Assembly: GCA_026122225.1 (NCBI GenBank)
Contig: JANEZZ010001513.1
Coordinates: 2,818,001 to 2,882,000 of the forward strand
DNA length: 64,000 bases
Source of the DNA: Heloderma charlesbogerti
Taxonomy: Eukaryota; Chordata; Lepidosauria; Squamata; Helodermatidae
Direction: 5' to 3'
In this document: one piece after another, positions 19,460-30,737 of the stretch
How the letters are laid out: each line of letters opens with the position of its first letter
Position numbering within the stretch: position 1 is the stretch's first letter
Notes under the pieces: model-generated
Seen by the model: only the letters and a program-made list of their open reading frames with translations
Told to the model about the DNA's origin: nothing
Database searches by the model: none
Program-made: the position numbers and the translations under genes

Positions 19460-20340
19460 CATGCTGCACAGTGGAGTGCCAGTCTCAGCACCATTTTTAT
19501 TTCCATGAATGCCTCTGGGCCTCATGTCTCTGAGCCTCAAGGGGTTATCTTCTCTGAAGTGAATGTTGGAGCAGAAAAATTTGTGTTCATAAGTGTGGTT
19601 TGGAGCTCAAGCTCTTCCTCGGTCTTGTACTTAGATTTCACGGCAAGTTACTTTTCTTTTAGATCCACCAGTTTGCCTTCTGGGAAATGGGTCTTTTGCA
19701 GCCAGCCATGCCCAACCTGCTAGCCATGTTGTGAATGGGCAAGATTGCCCCTGGGAGCCATTTTGTGAGAGTGCCCATAACACTCAATATTCCAAATGTG
19801 TCCACTAGGGATGAGCCCCCCAACGTCTGGCCTGGGGAAGGGGGGGGTCATCATCGGGGAAATCTGGCCCTCTTAGGGCTCTTTGGATTTCCCCAGAACC
19901 CCTGGCATGTCTCATGGATTTAGTGTATGGGGGGTTGTCTTTAAAAAGAGCAAGATGCACCAATTGAGGCCGCAATTAGTATATCTTGGACAAATTACAG
20001 CTGTAATTAGTGCATTTTATGCCATTTGCAGCCGTAAAGTAAATTGTGCCCACAATTTATGTATAACTAAGCACTTTACGGCTGCAAATGGCGTAAAATA
20101 CACGAATTACAGCCATAATTTGTCCAAGATACACTAATTGCAGCCGCAGCTGGTGTATCTTGCCCTGTTTAAAGAGAAAAAAAAAGCCGTGTGAAATCCA
20201 GAGGATGTGCTGGCAGGGCGAGTTGGTCTGCTGCAGACTCCGCAGCTGGGATTCTTGGTAATCGAACCTCATTCGGGTCTGTGGTGAATTTCTCTAGCAT
20301 CCCTAGTGTCCACACTGGCCAAAACATTTGGGAACCCCTG
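19460..20340 (+). mobile_element. unclassified repeat R1, copy 2, split by a later insertion
   Basis: Left part 19,460-19,805 matches 11,513-11,894. The right part, 20,306-20,340, resumes gtgtccacactggccaaaac and ends gaacccctg. The intervening 500 bp is a separate palindromic transposon, so this copy is older than that insertion. Confidence 0.7.
19798..20313. mobile_element. 500-bp palindromic hAT element with perfect TSD
   Basis: The element spans 19,806-20,305. It starts TAGGGATG and ends CATCCCTA. The 8-mer gtgtccac is present unchanged on both sides, so insertion and boundaries are well supported. The centre is a giant hairpin: 19,951-20,040 and 20,073-20,162 are 90-bp arms of roughly 90 percent complementarity. 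Both contain the block ccatttgcagccgtaaagt or its complement. The 32-nt loop carries a second perfect hairpin (aaattgtg, cc, cacaattt). Because of the symmetry the same peptide string, FYAICSRKV, appears on both strands; it is not a gene. No transposase is present. Confidence 0.92.
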
Positions 20341-20416
20341 ACTCTATAAAGCTATAATCTCTATGGCATCGCTGTGAAACATAAAAAAAGTTATCAATAC
20401 TTTAGTTACGTTGTAC

Positions 20417-23400
20417 TGTGGAATGTTCCCTTCATGGATCACTGCCGTGCAGGGCCACCCAAGATGGACAGGTCATGGCGGAGAGTTCTGACAAAATGTG
20501 GTCCACTGGAGAAGGAAATGGCAACCCACTCCAGTATTCTTGCCAAGAAAACCCCACGGAACGTATCACAAGGCTAAAAGATATGAAGCCGGAAGATGAG
20601 CCCCTCAGGTCGGCAGGTGTCCAATATACTACTGGGGAAGAGCAGAGGGTATTTCCAAGTAGCGCCAGAAAGAGTGAAGTGGCTGGGCCAAAGCTGAAAG
20701 GACACTCAGCTGTGGATGTGTCTGGTGGTGAAAAGAAAGTCCGATGCTGTAAAGAACAATATTGTTTAGGAACCTGGAATGTAAGATCAATGAATCAAGG
20801 TAAGCTGGAGGTGGTCAAACATGAGATGGCAAGATTGAACATCGACATCTTGGGAATCAGCGAACTAAAATGAACAAGCATGGGCGAATTTAATTCAGGT
20901 GACCATCATATCTGCTACTGTGGGCAAGAATCCCTTAGAAGAAATGGAGTAGCACTCATAGTCAACAAAAGGGTGGGAAAAGCAGTAATGGCGTACAATC
21001 TCAAAAATGATAGAATGATCTCAGGACGAATCCAAGGCAAAACCATTCAACATCACAGTAATTCAAGTCCCCCAACCACTGAGGCTGAAGAAGCTGAGGT
21101 TGATCGGTTCTATGAAGACCTACAACACCTTCTAGAACTAACGCCAAAAAAAGATGTCCTCTTCATGATAGGGGATTGGAATGCTAAAGTGGGAAGTCAA
21201 GAAATCACCAGGATAACAGACAAGCATGGCCTTGGTATACAAAATGAAGCAGGACAAAGGCTAATAGAGTTTTGCCAAGAGAACACGCTGATCATAGCAA
21301 ACACTCTTTTCCAACAGCACAAGAGGTGATTCTATACATGGACATCACCAGATGGTCAATATCGAAATCAGATTGATTATGTCCTTTGCAGCCAAAGATG
21401 GAGAAGCACTATACAGTCAGTCAAAACAACTGGAGCTGACTGTGGCTCAGATCATGAGCTTCTTGTTGCAAAATTTCGGCTTACATTGAAGAACGTAGGG
21501 AAAACCACCAAACCATTCAGGTATGACCTCAATCATATCCCTTATGAATATACAGTGGAGGTGAGGAATAGATTTAAGGGATTAGACCTGATAGACAGAG
21601 TGCCTGAGGAACTATGAACGGAGGTCCGTAACATTGTTCAGGAGGCAGCAACTCAATCCATCCACAAGAAAAAGAAATGCAAGAAAGCAAAGTGGCTGTC
21701 TGATGAGGCTTTACAAGTAGCTGAGGAAAGAAGGGAAGCGAAAAGCAAGAGAGAAAGGGGAAGATATAGCCAACTGAATGCAGAGTTCCAGAGAATAGCA
21801 AGGAGAGACAAGAAGGCCTTCTTAAATGAACAATGCAAAGAAATCGAGGAAAATAATAGAATGGGAAAGACTAGAGATCTTTTCAAGAAAATCAGAGATC
21901 TCAAGGGAACGTTTTGTGCAAAGACGGGCATGATAAAGGACAAAGAAGGCAGGGACCTAACAGAAGCAGATGAGATTAAGAAGAGGTGGAAAGAATACAC
22001 AGAAGAACTATACAGGAAAGATCTGAATGTCCCTGATAGCCATGATAGTGTGGTCACTGAACTTGAGCTGGACATCCTAGAGAGTGAAGTCAAGTGGGCC
22101 TTAAGAAGGATTACTAACAACAAAGCTAGTGGAGATGACAGTATTCCAGCTGAGCTATTTAAAATCCTAAAAGATGATGCTGTTAAAGTGCTGCACTCAA
22201 TATGCCAACAAATTTGGAACACTCAACAGTGGCCACAAGACTGGAAAAGGTCAGTTTACATTCCAGTGCCAAAGAAGGGCAATGCCAAAGAGTGTTCAAA
22301 CTACCATACAATTGTGCTCATTTCACATGCCAGCAAGGTTATGCTCAAAATCCTACAAGCTAGGCTTCAGCAGTATGTGAACCAAGAACTACTGGAAGTA
22401 CAAGCGGGGTTCCGAAGAGGCAGAGAAACTAGAGATCAAATCGCCAACATTTGCTGGATCATGGAGAAAGCAAGATAATTCCAGAAAAACATCTATTTCT
22501 GCTTCATTGACTATGCTAAAGCCTTTGATTGTGTGGATCACAACAAACTGTGGCAAATTCTTAAAGAGATGGGAGTACCAGACCACCTTACCTGTCTCCT
22601 GAGAAACCTGTACGAGGGTCAAGAAGCAACACTAAGAACCAGACATGAAACAACCGATTGGTTCAAAATTGGGAAAGGAGTACAACAACGCTGCATATTG
22701 TCACCCTGCTTATTTAATTTATATGCAGAGTACATCATGAGAAACGCTGGGTTGGATGAATCACAGGTCAGAATTAAGATTGCTGGGGGAATTATCAACA
22801 ACCTCAGATATGCAGACGATACCACCCTAATGGCAGAAAGCGAAGAGGATCTAAAGAGCCTCTTGTCGAAGGTGAAAGTGGAGAGTGCAAAAGCGGGTTT
22901 GAAACTCAACATTAAAAAAACAAAGATCATGGCATCTGGCCCCATCACTTCCTGGCATATAGAAGGGGAAGAAATGGCAGCAGTGACAGATTTTATTTTC
23001 TTGGGCTCCAAGATCACCGCAGATGGTGACTGTAGCCATGACATTAAAAGACGCTTGCTCCTTGGGAGGAAAGCTATGGCAAACCTAGACAGCATAGTAA
23101 GAAGCAGAGACATCACCTAGCTGACAAAGATTCGTATCATCAAAGCTGTGGTTTTCCGAGTAGCAACATATAGCTGTGAGAGCAGGACTATAAGGAAGGC
23201 TGAGCGCCGAAGAATTGATGCTTTCGAACTGTGGTGCTGGAGAAGACTCTTATGAGTCCCCTGAACTGCAAGGAGGTCAAATCAGTTCATCCTAAAGGAA
23301 ATCAACCCTGACTGCTCATTGGAAGGACAGATACTGAAGCTGAAGTTCAACTATTTTGGCCACCTAATGCGAAGAGAAAAGTCACTGGGAAAGACCCTGA

Positions 23401-23600
23401 TGCTGGGAAAGATTGAAGGCAAAAGGAGAAGGGGACGGCAGAGGATGAGATGGCTAGATAGCATCACCAATGCAATGAATATGGACTTGAGCACGCTCCG
23501 GGAAAGAGCGGAGGACAGGAAGGCCTGGCGTGCTGTGGTCCATGCGGTCACAAAGAGTTGGACATAACTTAATGACTGAACAACAACAACTGTGGAATGT
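20417..23600 (+). mobile_element. RTE-BovB LINE, near full-length, with 10-bp TSD
   Basis: The element proper is 20,427-23,590 (3,164 bp), close to the roughly 3.2 kb of intact BovB. The 10-mer tgtggaatgt flanks both ends. The 5' region contains the BovB leader (ggagaaggaaatggcaaccc). The 3' end is gacataacttaatgactgaa followed by an (AAC)n tail. The target duplication and the tail together indicate an ordinary target-primed insertion. It is lineage B, like the copy at 30,747, and distinct from the element at 9,258. Confidence 0.93.
20427..23567 (+). pseudogene. BovB endonuclease-reverse transcriptase pseudogene
   Basis: One frame runs from the 5' region to the terminal TAA at 23,565-23,567. 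Domains in order: AP-type endonuclease (GTWNVRSMNQGKLE, ISELK, FMIGDWNAKVG, GADCGSDHELL), linker, reverse transcriptase (FIDYAKAFD motif A; LRYADDTTLMAES motif C with the catalytic DD), then the C-terminal block DAFELWCWRR. Seven premature stops interrupt it: 20,871, 21,327, 21,615, 22,476, 23,118, 23,253 and 23,262. Five of them are TGA, mostly where TGG or CGA would be expected. The endonuclease around 21,040-21,085 seems locally shifted by two compensating indels. The frame is otherwise kept, so the decay is mainly by transitions. It is not functional as it stands. Confidence 0.92.
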
Positions 23601-23771
23601 ATTTTTCTTCATACAATTTGCAACAATGCAGTCACGTTTATTTCATACTACTGCATATGCCTCTTAATTCACAGACTGGGCAGGAAGGGGGAGAGGGAGA
23701 AATCTGACACAACATACCACGTTTTGAAAGAGCTGCAGTCAAAGGCAACAGAAAAGTCTGTCAGGGCAGTG
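23601..23771. other. unique flank of the BovB insertion
   Basis: This is the continuation of the pre-insertion target sequence after the second tgtggaatgt. No gene is recognised. Confidence 0.4.
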
Positions 23772-24116
23772 CTGGTCCCAGGTTTTGGGGTTCCTCACTC
23801 TTGGGACCCTTGGGCAAGATGCTCTTAGCACTCCCCTCCCGATCCACTTCTTCCTCCTTGACAAGATTTCTGTTGCTCATTTGTTTGCCTCTCCCTCTAG
23901 GCCTAATCCACACCAGCTCACGGAGGGAGATGGCAATGCAGCAGGAGGTTACTCTTCCTCCTCCCGGCTGTTTGCATTGCTTGCTTCTTCAGAGAGGGCA
24001 GGGAAAGCGACAGCAACAGCAAGGAGGAAACGGGGCAGGAGGCTCCAAGGACTAGCTGGGGCACAGGCCCTGGGAGGTCTTCGATGATGCTGATCCCTTG
24101 CACTGGCCCTGTGTCT
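23772..24116. mobile_element. hAT-like element (CAGGGCAGTGCTGG end)
   Basis: Starts cagtgctggtcccaggtttt. Ends cccttgcactggccctg, an inverted terminal repeat with mismatches. A related terminus may occur inverted at about 35,690. Flanks do not give a clean 8-bp duplication. No coding frame is conserved. Confidence 0.5.
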
Positions 24117-24819
24117 GGTGACCCTTTGGGAAGATACTGTACATTTAGTGATAACATCAATGGCACTTTACCTATTACAGGAGTTGTTTTTCTTTTAAAT
24201 GTACCATGGCCCATCCTTCCAGAGTTTTTGCATGACTTTCTTCACCTACATTAAACATTATTTTCCATGGGAGTGATGAATTCCATTTATTATATGCAGT
24301 CTTAAAATTAATGTATTTTTATCCTCATTTTTCATCAGACAGTGGGTGTGAAATTACTTTCTGATTTCCCTTTAAGGCTGCTTTTATTGCATTTCTTGTC
24401 ATGCCCACAGTGTGACCCTACAAACCTCCCATGTGGTCACCCTGTGCAAATGAGAGAGAGAGGAGTTTAACAAGTGCAAAGCTCCTTATAGGCTTAAATT
24501 TGTCCAATGCAAAGCCGCTTCTTCAGAGCTCATGTTGAGGACACCAGCACAGTGGCTTTCCAGGTGAGCACAACAATCATCTTTCTTCGACACTTACAGA
24601 GCCTCTGAACAGTTGAACAGGATGTGTGATAGGCAGCTGCCAGATTAATCTATTTCAAATACCAAGCACCTTAGGGAGTAAGGCAAGCTGTCTGTAATGC
24701 ACTGAACTTTTCCCAAGTCAAATCACAGTTTCATTCATAGAAAGAGATATAAATTATATAGCTATTGTTTCAGCATTGTCTCCCGAGAGGAGACATATTT
24801 TCAGAGAACGAAACACAAA
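24117..24819. other. no gene recognised
   Basis: Nothing coding or repetitive that I can support. Confidence 0.4.
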
Positions 24820-24910
24820 GGTTGCAATCCTAAACCCACTTCCCTGGCAGTAAGCACCATTGAACTCAACGGGACTTACTTCTGAGTAGGCATGCCTAAG
24901 ATTGCATTAT
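24820..24910. mobile_element. Harbinger-like MITE, GGGTGCAATCC family, short copy
   Basis: Starts ggttgcaatcctaaaccc and ends cctaagattgcat. The centre is palindromic (gtaagcaccattgaac against caacgggacttact). The structure matches 47,034-47,129. Confidence 0.7.
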
Positions 24911-25416
24911 AGGAGTGAGAAGTCCTCTTCAAGAAAACTTTACTATGGCTGACAAAAAGTGGGGCATACAATCAATGAACAGCATGTAAAGGGAGAGGAG
25001 AGGGAGGCGATTTTCACAGCGACAAAATGAAGCACATCCATCCAACCCCCTTTATCTCCTAGCTGATTTCTACCTCTGCTAGACCTGAATGAAAATATTG
25101 CTTGATTGGGAATGCACTGAACTTCACCTTAGATGAAAGCTGGCTTGAGAGTTTGGAGACACTTACTAACTGTCCAACACTTTTACATTTTTCAGCCATC
25201 AGTTTGTAGTTCAGTAATAAAGGTTATGCATCCTAGGCCTTTGCAACCCTTTATGCTTCCCTATAAAATCCTTCCATATTTTTCCAAGCAGCAAGTGAGT
25301 AGGACCAAATGAGTGCAGGAGTACTTAACCCAGTCGCATGCTCATGGCCTGAGGTTGTGCCTTTATGTCACAGTCCACCCCCAGCTACCTCACCATTTGC
25401 CCCCTGTTCAACTGTC

Positions 25417-25806
25417 AGTGGTGTAGTGGTAAATTTTGAAGGGCAGGCACTCATCGTGACAGTCCCCACAGCCAAAACCCCAAGGAGAGCACAAAAAATC
25501 CAGGTGGCTGCATTGATCCGTATCAACAATCCGGGTGGCTGCGTCAATCCATATCAACAATCCACTTCTAGCGGTTTTCATCTCTACCAGGAGCAAGTCT
25601 TTTGTAAAACGAATGCGTCTTACTTGCCCATTCAAGACCAAGCCACCCCCAAATACTTTGCATTACAAAAGGAATGTTGCTGAGAAAATTCACCCCATCC
25701 CCAGTTGCTGTGAGCTCACAGAGAGCAGGAATTTTTGCAGGGGTGTGTGTGCAGATGACATCCCAGGGCTGCGTCCCTGGAAGCCCTGGCTCCACTATGC
25801 CATTGC
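25417..25806 (+). mobile_element. hAT-like element, GTGTAGTGG family, copy 2
   Basis: Starts tcagtggtgtagtggtaaat. Ends ggctccactatgccattg. It shares ordered blocks with 18,098-18,372 (cccaaggagagcacaaa, ccacttctagcggttttcat, ctggctccacta). A local 33-bp tandem duplication of ggtggctgc-t/g-ttgatcc...atcaacaatcc is visible at about 25,503-25,565. Confidence 0.7.
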
Positions 25807-26578
25807 TTCTGGTGGTGCCACACAGGGGTCCTTGTTTGATTCAGATGTGGTGAGGCATCGGGTCTGTTGATGGTCCCACAGCACAATAAGGGTCGAATTG
25901 TTGGTCCAATTCTTTAAAGCAACGGTGTTGCCATAAAACAATGATGTTATAGGGTTGGACGTACATTAGGTACAATCACCGAGGTCTAGAGCTGCAGTGA
26001 ATCTGCATTAAAAAAAAAAGAAACAAGCTCAGCACATTTTCTGACTTTGCTAAGCCAATTTTCCATGAGCAATTTCAGATCCAAAATTCGAATAATGTGC
26101 ACGATGAGTATAAAAATTGTGCAGCGAAATTCAAACACTGAATACATGAGACTTGTTCTTTTTGATTCCAGCCAGCTTCAACTATGAAATCTTGTAAGCT
26201 TGTCATGTGTTAACAATCAAATGCTGCCATATTTTTTTTTAATCCATTACATATTAAATATCAAACTAGGTCAAATGTTGAATACTGTTGCATACCGGTC
26301 ATTAGTTATGGTCAAATATGATGAAGCAGCATTTTTTCAAACTGCCTAATGGGGAAACTTGGATTCTTTGGAAGGTTACCAGGGGTTCTCAAAGATCAGA
26401 TTGGCAGTGGTGGTGCTTTCCTTGAAAAGACAGCGTGGCCACCACTCCTGATCTTTTCCTGCAACACGCAGCCATGGGAGAACAGGGCTCACAATCCCAT
26501 CTAACATGCAGCAGTTCCGTGGCAATTACACAGGACTTTGTTAACAGACAGGTTGACCCAGAAAGAGAGTTTCAAAGC
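25807..26578. other. no gene recognised
   Basis: AT-rich with no supported feature. The minus and plus frames overlapping this stretch are short and motif-free. Confidence 0.4.
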
Positions 26579-26948
26579 CTCTGTGCCAGGGATGTGGAGC
26601 CTCCAGCTCAGGAGCCAAATCTGGCCCTCCTGGAGTCCCAATCTGACCCCCTGGGATTCCCAGATGGTCACGCCCCCTCCTCTGGCCCCACTCTCTTTTG
26701 TGGATTGCCAACCTTTCCATGGTTCCCTGGCTTTGGTGCAGTTTTTCCTCCATTCTGAAAGGTTGAAATGCCTCTCCTAAAGCTTAGTAGCTGGCAGTAA
26801 GAGAACTAAGCTAAAATATGCTGGCATTTTTGCCCCTGGACCTTATGCCTTCAGCTTTGCCCACCACTGGAAATGTGGCCCCTGAGAGCGTCTCCAGAAT
26901 GGAATGTGGCTCTTGGGCTGAAAGACGTTCAACACCCCTGCACTGTGA
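26579..26948 (-). mobile_element. hAT nonautonomous element, CAGGGGTGGGGAACCT family, copy 2
   Basis: The element spans 26,587-26,940 (354 bp) in reverse orientation to the copy at 3,080. It starts CAGGGATGTGGAGCCT and ends CGTTCAACACCCCTG. The flanks ctctgtgc and cactgtga match at 6 of 8 positions. The interior caggcagtaagagaac-type block aligns to the 3,080 copy after reverse complementation. Confidence 0.78.
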
Positions 26949-27521
26949 CAAATACTACCAAATACAAACATCCTTGCATACGAAATATCATTGGGTTGTA
27001 TCCCATACTGTCCCTCTGTTCATGGAAGGCTCTTCAGTCCAGTCAAGGCTTCCATGAATAGCAGGAGGGAAGGAGACTTTTTTCTGCCTCCCCTTTCCCT
27101 CTGCAGCCCCAAATTTGCTCCAGAGGATTGAACAACCCTTTGGAACAGCCTGAGAGGTGGCATGGGAGTGGTGGTGGGGCAGCAGGAGGCAGGAGGAATT
27201 TGCAAAAATTACCTCCTTCTCCTTTCTATGCACAAAAGCCTTCCATAGAGGAAAGAGCCTTCCCTGAGCAGAGGGACGTAATTGCACACAAGCCATTGTC
27301 ACCTATCAAGGATGATCAAGTCTCTGATGTTTAATCAACCCTCCCAGGGCATCAGATACAGATCACGAATATTTTTGCAGATATTGGGAGAATACCTTGA
27401 AGTCGTTTCTTGTCACAAATCTCAAAAAAGGATTTTTGAGGGGAAATTTTTTTGGAGATTCATTGCAAGCCTACAAAGAACCCACATTCGCTAATGTAAA
27501 ACTTTTCTGGGCTATAGTCTG
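26949..27521. other. no gene recognised
   Basis: Two overlapping short frames on opposite strands near 27,000-27,300 lack motifs. Confidence 0.4.
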
Positions 27522-27617
27522 TGAGACAGCCTTCCTCAGTCCGCAGTCCAAACACATCTGGAGGGCAACAGCTTGGGGAAGGCTGCTGGGGTGTGTGTGT
27601 GTGTGTGTGTGTGTAGC
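27522..27617. mobile_element. partial CAGCCTTCCCCAACCTGG MITE plus (GT)n
   Basis: Gacagccttcctcagtccgc is followed by acacatctggagggcaac and cttggggaaggctgctg: both ends but little interior. A (GT)n run of about 13 units follows at 27,590-27,616. Confidence 0.6.
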
Positions 27618-27764
27618 AATTACATGGCATGCCACAGGCAAATTGCTTCATTGGTGCTTAAATGCTGTTGGCAACCTTCGCCTTCAGGCTGACTCAGAAA
27701 GAGCCAAAGTTAGCTATGGCAGCAGGTCGATGGCAACATAATGATTGGATAATTATCTAGATCA

Positions 27765-28670
27765 GTGCTTGAACACAGTGGTGGGCTGGATGAGGGACAG
27801 CAAGCTGAAGCTGAATCCCGATAAGATGGAAGCACTGTGGTGAGTGGTTCCCAGATCTGTGAATTAGGGGAATTACCAGCTCTGTATGGGGCTGCAGCCT
27901 CCCTGAAGAAACAGCATCACAGTTTGGGGCTGCTCTTGGATCCACTGCTGTCATTGGAGGCCCAAATGACCTCCATGGCTAGGCACACCTACTACAAACT
28001 CAGGCTGGTGTGCTAACGGTGCCCATTCCTGGACAGGTATGGCCTGACCACTGTAATCCACACATCGGTAACCTCAAGCTTGGACTACTGTAGCATGCTT
28101 TATGTGGGGCTGCCCGTAGGGCTGCTTCAGATGCTGCAGCTAGTGCGGAATGCAGCTGCGAGGTTACTGACTGGGGCACCTCACTGCACACATATTACGC
28201 TTGTGCCAAAGGTTCTACACGGGCTGCCAGTCTGCTATCAAGCTAGGTTTAAGGGGTTGGTATGAGCATACAAAGCCCTATATAACTTGGGACCAGGTTA
28301 CCTCAAGGAATATCTTCCCCTATACTTCCCAGGCCACTAAGGTCTTCAGGCAGAGGCCTTGCCATACATATTGTGGCCTACGGATATCCGTTCAACAGTG
28401 TCATGGAGACAAGCCTTCTCTGCAGTGGCACCCACCCTGTTGATTATCGCTTCTCTGAGGTACATCAGGCATCAGCATTGATGTGTTTTAGGCACTTGGT
28501 GAAATTGTAACTGTTTACTTTGGCTTCCCCCCCAGCCATGAGCAATGTCTGAACCAACCTCCAATATGATACCATTGTGTATTTTTTTCTATTCTTTTTG
28601 TAAACCACTTTGGGATTTATTCAAATGAGAAGTGATATATAAATATAGCTAATAAATAATTAAAAATGAT
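27765..28670 (+). mobile_element. L2-like LINE, 3' part of ORF2
   Basis: The decayed plus-strand frame reads WMRDSKLKLNPDKMEALW (post-catalytic RT segment), then SLDYCSMLYVGLP and VRNAAARLLTGAP, then YKALYNLGPGYLKEYLP. These are consecutive blocks of L2-clade ORF2 downstream of the YxDD motif. Several stops and frameshifts interrupt it. The 3' end is AT-rich with gatatataaatatagctaa. The 5' part, including the RT core and endonuclease, is missing by truncation. Confidence 0.82.
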
Positions 28671-28732
28671 GCAACTGAAGACTAACGTGTAAAGTCTCAG
28701 GTATTTTCTTACTGTTGTTATCTGTGTGGCTT

Positions 28733-29040
28733 ATTTATTTATTTGATTTATTAGCCACCCATCTGGCCGGCTACCCAGCCACTCTAGGCAGCGTACAATA
28801 CTAATAACAAATATACATAATCAGCTGAACAACAAAAAGTATAACAAAACAACACTGCTCTAAGAAACCCTAACCCACCCCAAATGCCCGCCTCAGCAGT
28901 CAGGTTTTTAAAGCCCGGTAGAAGCTCATCAAAGAGGGGGCATGGCGGAGGTCGCTTGGGAAGGAATTCCAGAGAGTGGGGGCCACCACAGAAAAGGCCC
29001 TCTCCCTAGTCCTCACCAGCCTAGAGCAGGTCTTATGCAA
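28733..29040 (-). mobile_element. CR1/L2-like LINE 3' end
   Basis: Starts at the low side with (TTTA)n and tattagccacccatctggcc. The minus-strand frame upstream gives RAFSVVAPTLWNSFPSDLRH and SFYRALKT, the C-terminal block. The plus-strand tail at 47,265-47,341 is the same family in the other orientation. Confidence 0.75.
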
Positions 29041-29044
29041 CCGG

Positions 29045-29235
29045 AAATAGTGTAGTGCTTACTGTGCTGGACTAGAATCAACGAGACCCACGTTCAAATC
29101 CTCACTCATCCAAGAAGCTCATGGGATAATCGGTCATGATCTCTCAGCTGAAGCTACCATGCAGGTTTATTGTGATGATAAAATGGGGGGAAAAGAACCA
29201 TGTACACTGCCTTATGAATCTTGCAAAGAAGGGCA
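29045..29235 (+). mobile_element. tRNA-derived SINE
   Basis: Tagtgtagtgcttactgtgc fits a degenerate A box. Cgttcaaatcc at 29,091-29,101 is a B box (GGTTCRANTCC). Spacing is tRNA-like. The body resembles the minus-strand copy at 60,949-61,175 (catgggataatcggtcat region). RNA polymerase III would have driven it when active. Confidence 0.65.
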
Positions 29236-29312
29236 TAGGGTGGCCATGTCTCTTCTTTTACAGGGGACAGTCCTCAATTTGGAAGGGCTGTCCAATCCAA
29301 GTCTAGTATAGA

Positions 29313-29508
29313 GATAAAGACAGTGAAGGCTGGTGGTACTGATGTCAGTGGGGTGATGAGTCAGAACCAGTCAGAACTCTAAAGGAGCTATCCAGGGTGA
29401 TTCACACTTTGGATAACTCTTTTAGAGTTTTGACTGGTTCTGACTGAAACCCAGAGTGGATCCACCACCCCACTGACATCGGAGCTACCAGCCTCCACTG
29501 GATAAAGA
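29313..29508. mobile_element. hAT MITE, CAGTGGAGGCTGGTGG family, copy 2, perfect TSD
   Basis: The element spans 29,321-29,500 (180 bp). It starts CAGTGAAGGCTGGTGG and ends ACCAGCCTCCACTG. Both flanks are gataaaga, a perfect 8-bp target duplication. The arms pair strongly (actctaaaggagctatccag against ttggataactcttttagagt), giving a nearly complete hairpin. There is no coding capacity. Confidence 0.93.
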
Positions 29509-30629
29509 ACCATCAGAAGGACGACTGGGGCAGCAGACTGAGCAAGACTCACAGGCCACCTGGTCACAGCCTTCCCCACTATTGTGTGATGCACTGTATT
29601 TCTATTTAAATTATAATCATTATTTCTAAATTGCATCTATACATATAGATCAGCATATACGAATCTTTTGCAAATCAGTGCCCTCTTTTGTCTCCTTTTT
29701 TTGATGCTGCATGTCCACTTTTTGGTGGACACAAGAGGCCACCTTAGAAAGACGAGATATAAATGTAGTAAATACAATACATGAAGATTAAGTAGCACTT
29801 TCTTTAGTTTGTCCTGTTTTTTCTGGCCTGAATTCTAGCATAGTGAGATGTACGGAATGTGTGGGAATCAATATATATGCATATATTTCATTGCACGTAC
29901 ACCCAGTGATAACACACACATGAATTTCACAGTGTTTCTTACACCGACATGCTTTCTATGTAAGAAATGGGTACCAGGTTCTGTGGCCTTGGATCTCAAA
30001 AGCCTTTTAATTTCCACATAATTGAGATATGAATTAATTGTTTAGGCTAAAGCAAGTCTAACTGCAAGTCTTCCCCCCAACTCTCATTTTGTATAGGTAA
30101 AATCTGGACCCCTTAGTTCTTAGGACATATGCTGGAGGGATGTGTCTTATAAATGAACTCCCCCCCCCCATCCCTTTAGAAACAAGGGCTGGTGCTATTA
30201 AAAAAAGCCCGTTACAACTGCTGTTGACGTGAGAAAGAGAATTGCAATTGATTTCAATGCAAGTGGGATTAGGGCAAGTAACACTTTATGTTCTTTTATC
30301 AACAACGCAGCCAGCAGTGACAATTTCAAATTCGACCAAAAGAGGGCTCCAGTGCTTTGATTTAAGCTGCAAGAAGGGGTCCTAGACTATTTGGGATTTA
30401 ATTGTGAAAGTAAATCTCCTGATTTGACTCTCCTGGATTCCGTGGGATGTGAATAAGAAAGAAACTGTTTAAAAGAATACTGTACGGGTGATACTTCTTA
30501 GGTTAGCTGAAGTGGTTCCTCCCTCTCTCGTACGTATAGTGTAAAACAACAGTGGCTCAATAACAGCAGTCTGAACCAGAAATGGGCTAGACTTCATCAC
30601 GTCTAAGAAAGGATATTCTAGAGATGGAA
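29509..30629. other. no gene recognised
   Basis: AT-rich, with a poly-C run at about 30,162-30,170. No supported feature. Confidence 0.4.
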
Positions 30630-30737
30630 AAATGAAGAAAAGGGCATCTAGAACCATCAAGGTGATGGAGCAACTCCCCCATGAGGAAAGGTTACACCAT
30701 CAGGGACTGTTTAGCTTAGAGAAAAGGCATGTAGGGA

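Noticed and set aside
19883..20272. Same peptide on both strands (FYAICSRKV) as evidence of a duplicated small gene
   Set aside because: Explained completely by the inverted-repeat structure of the 500-bp transposon.
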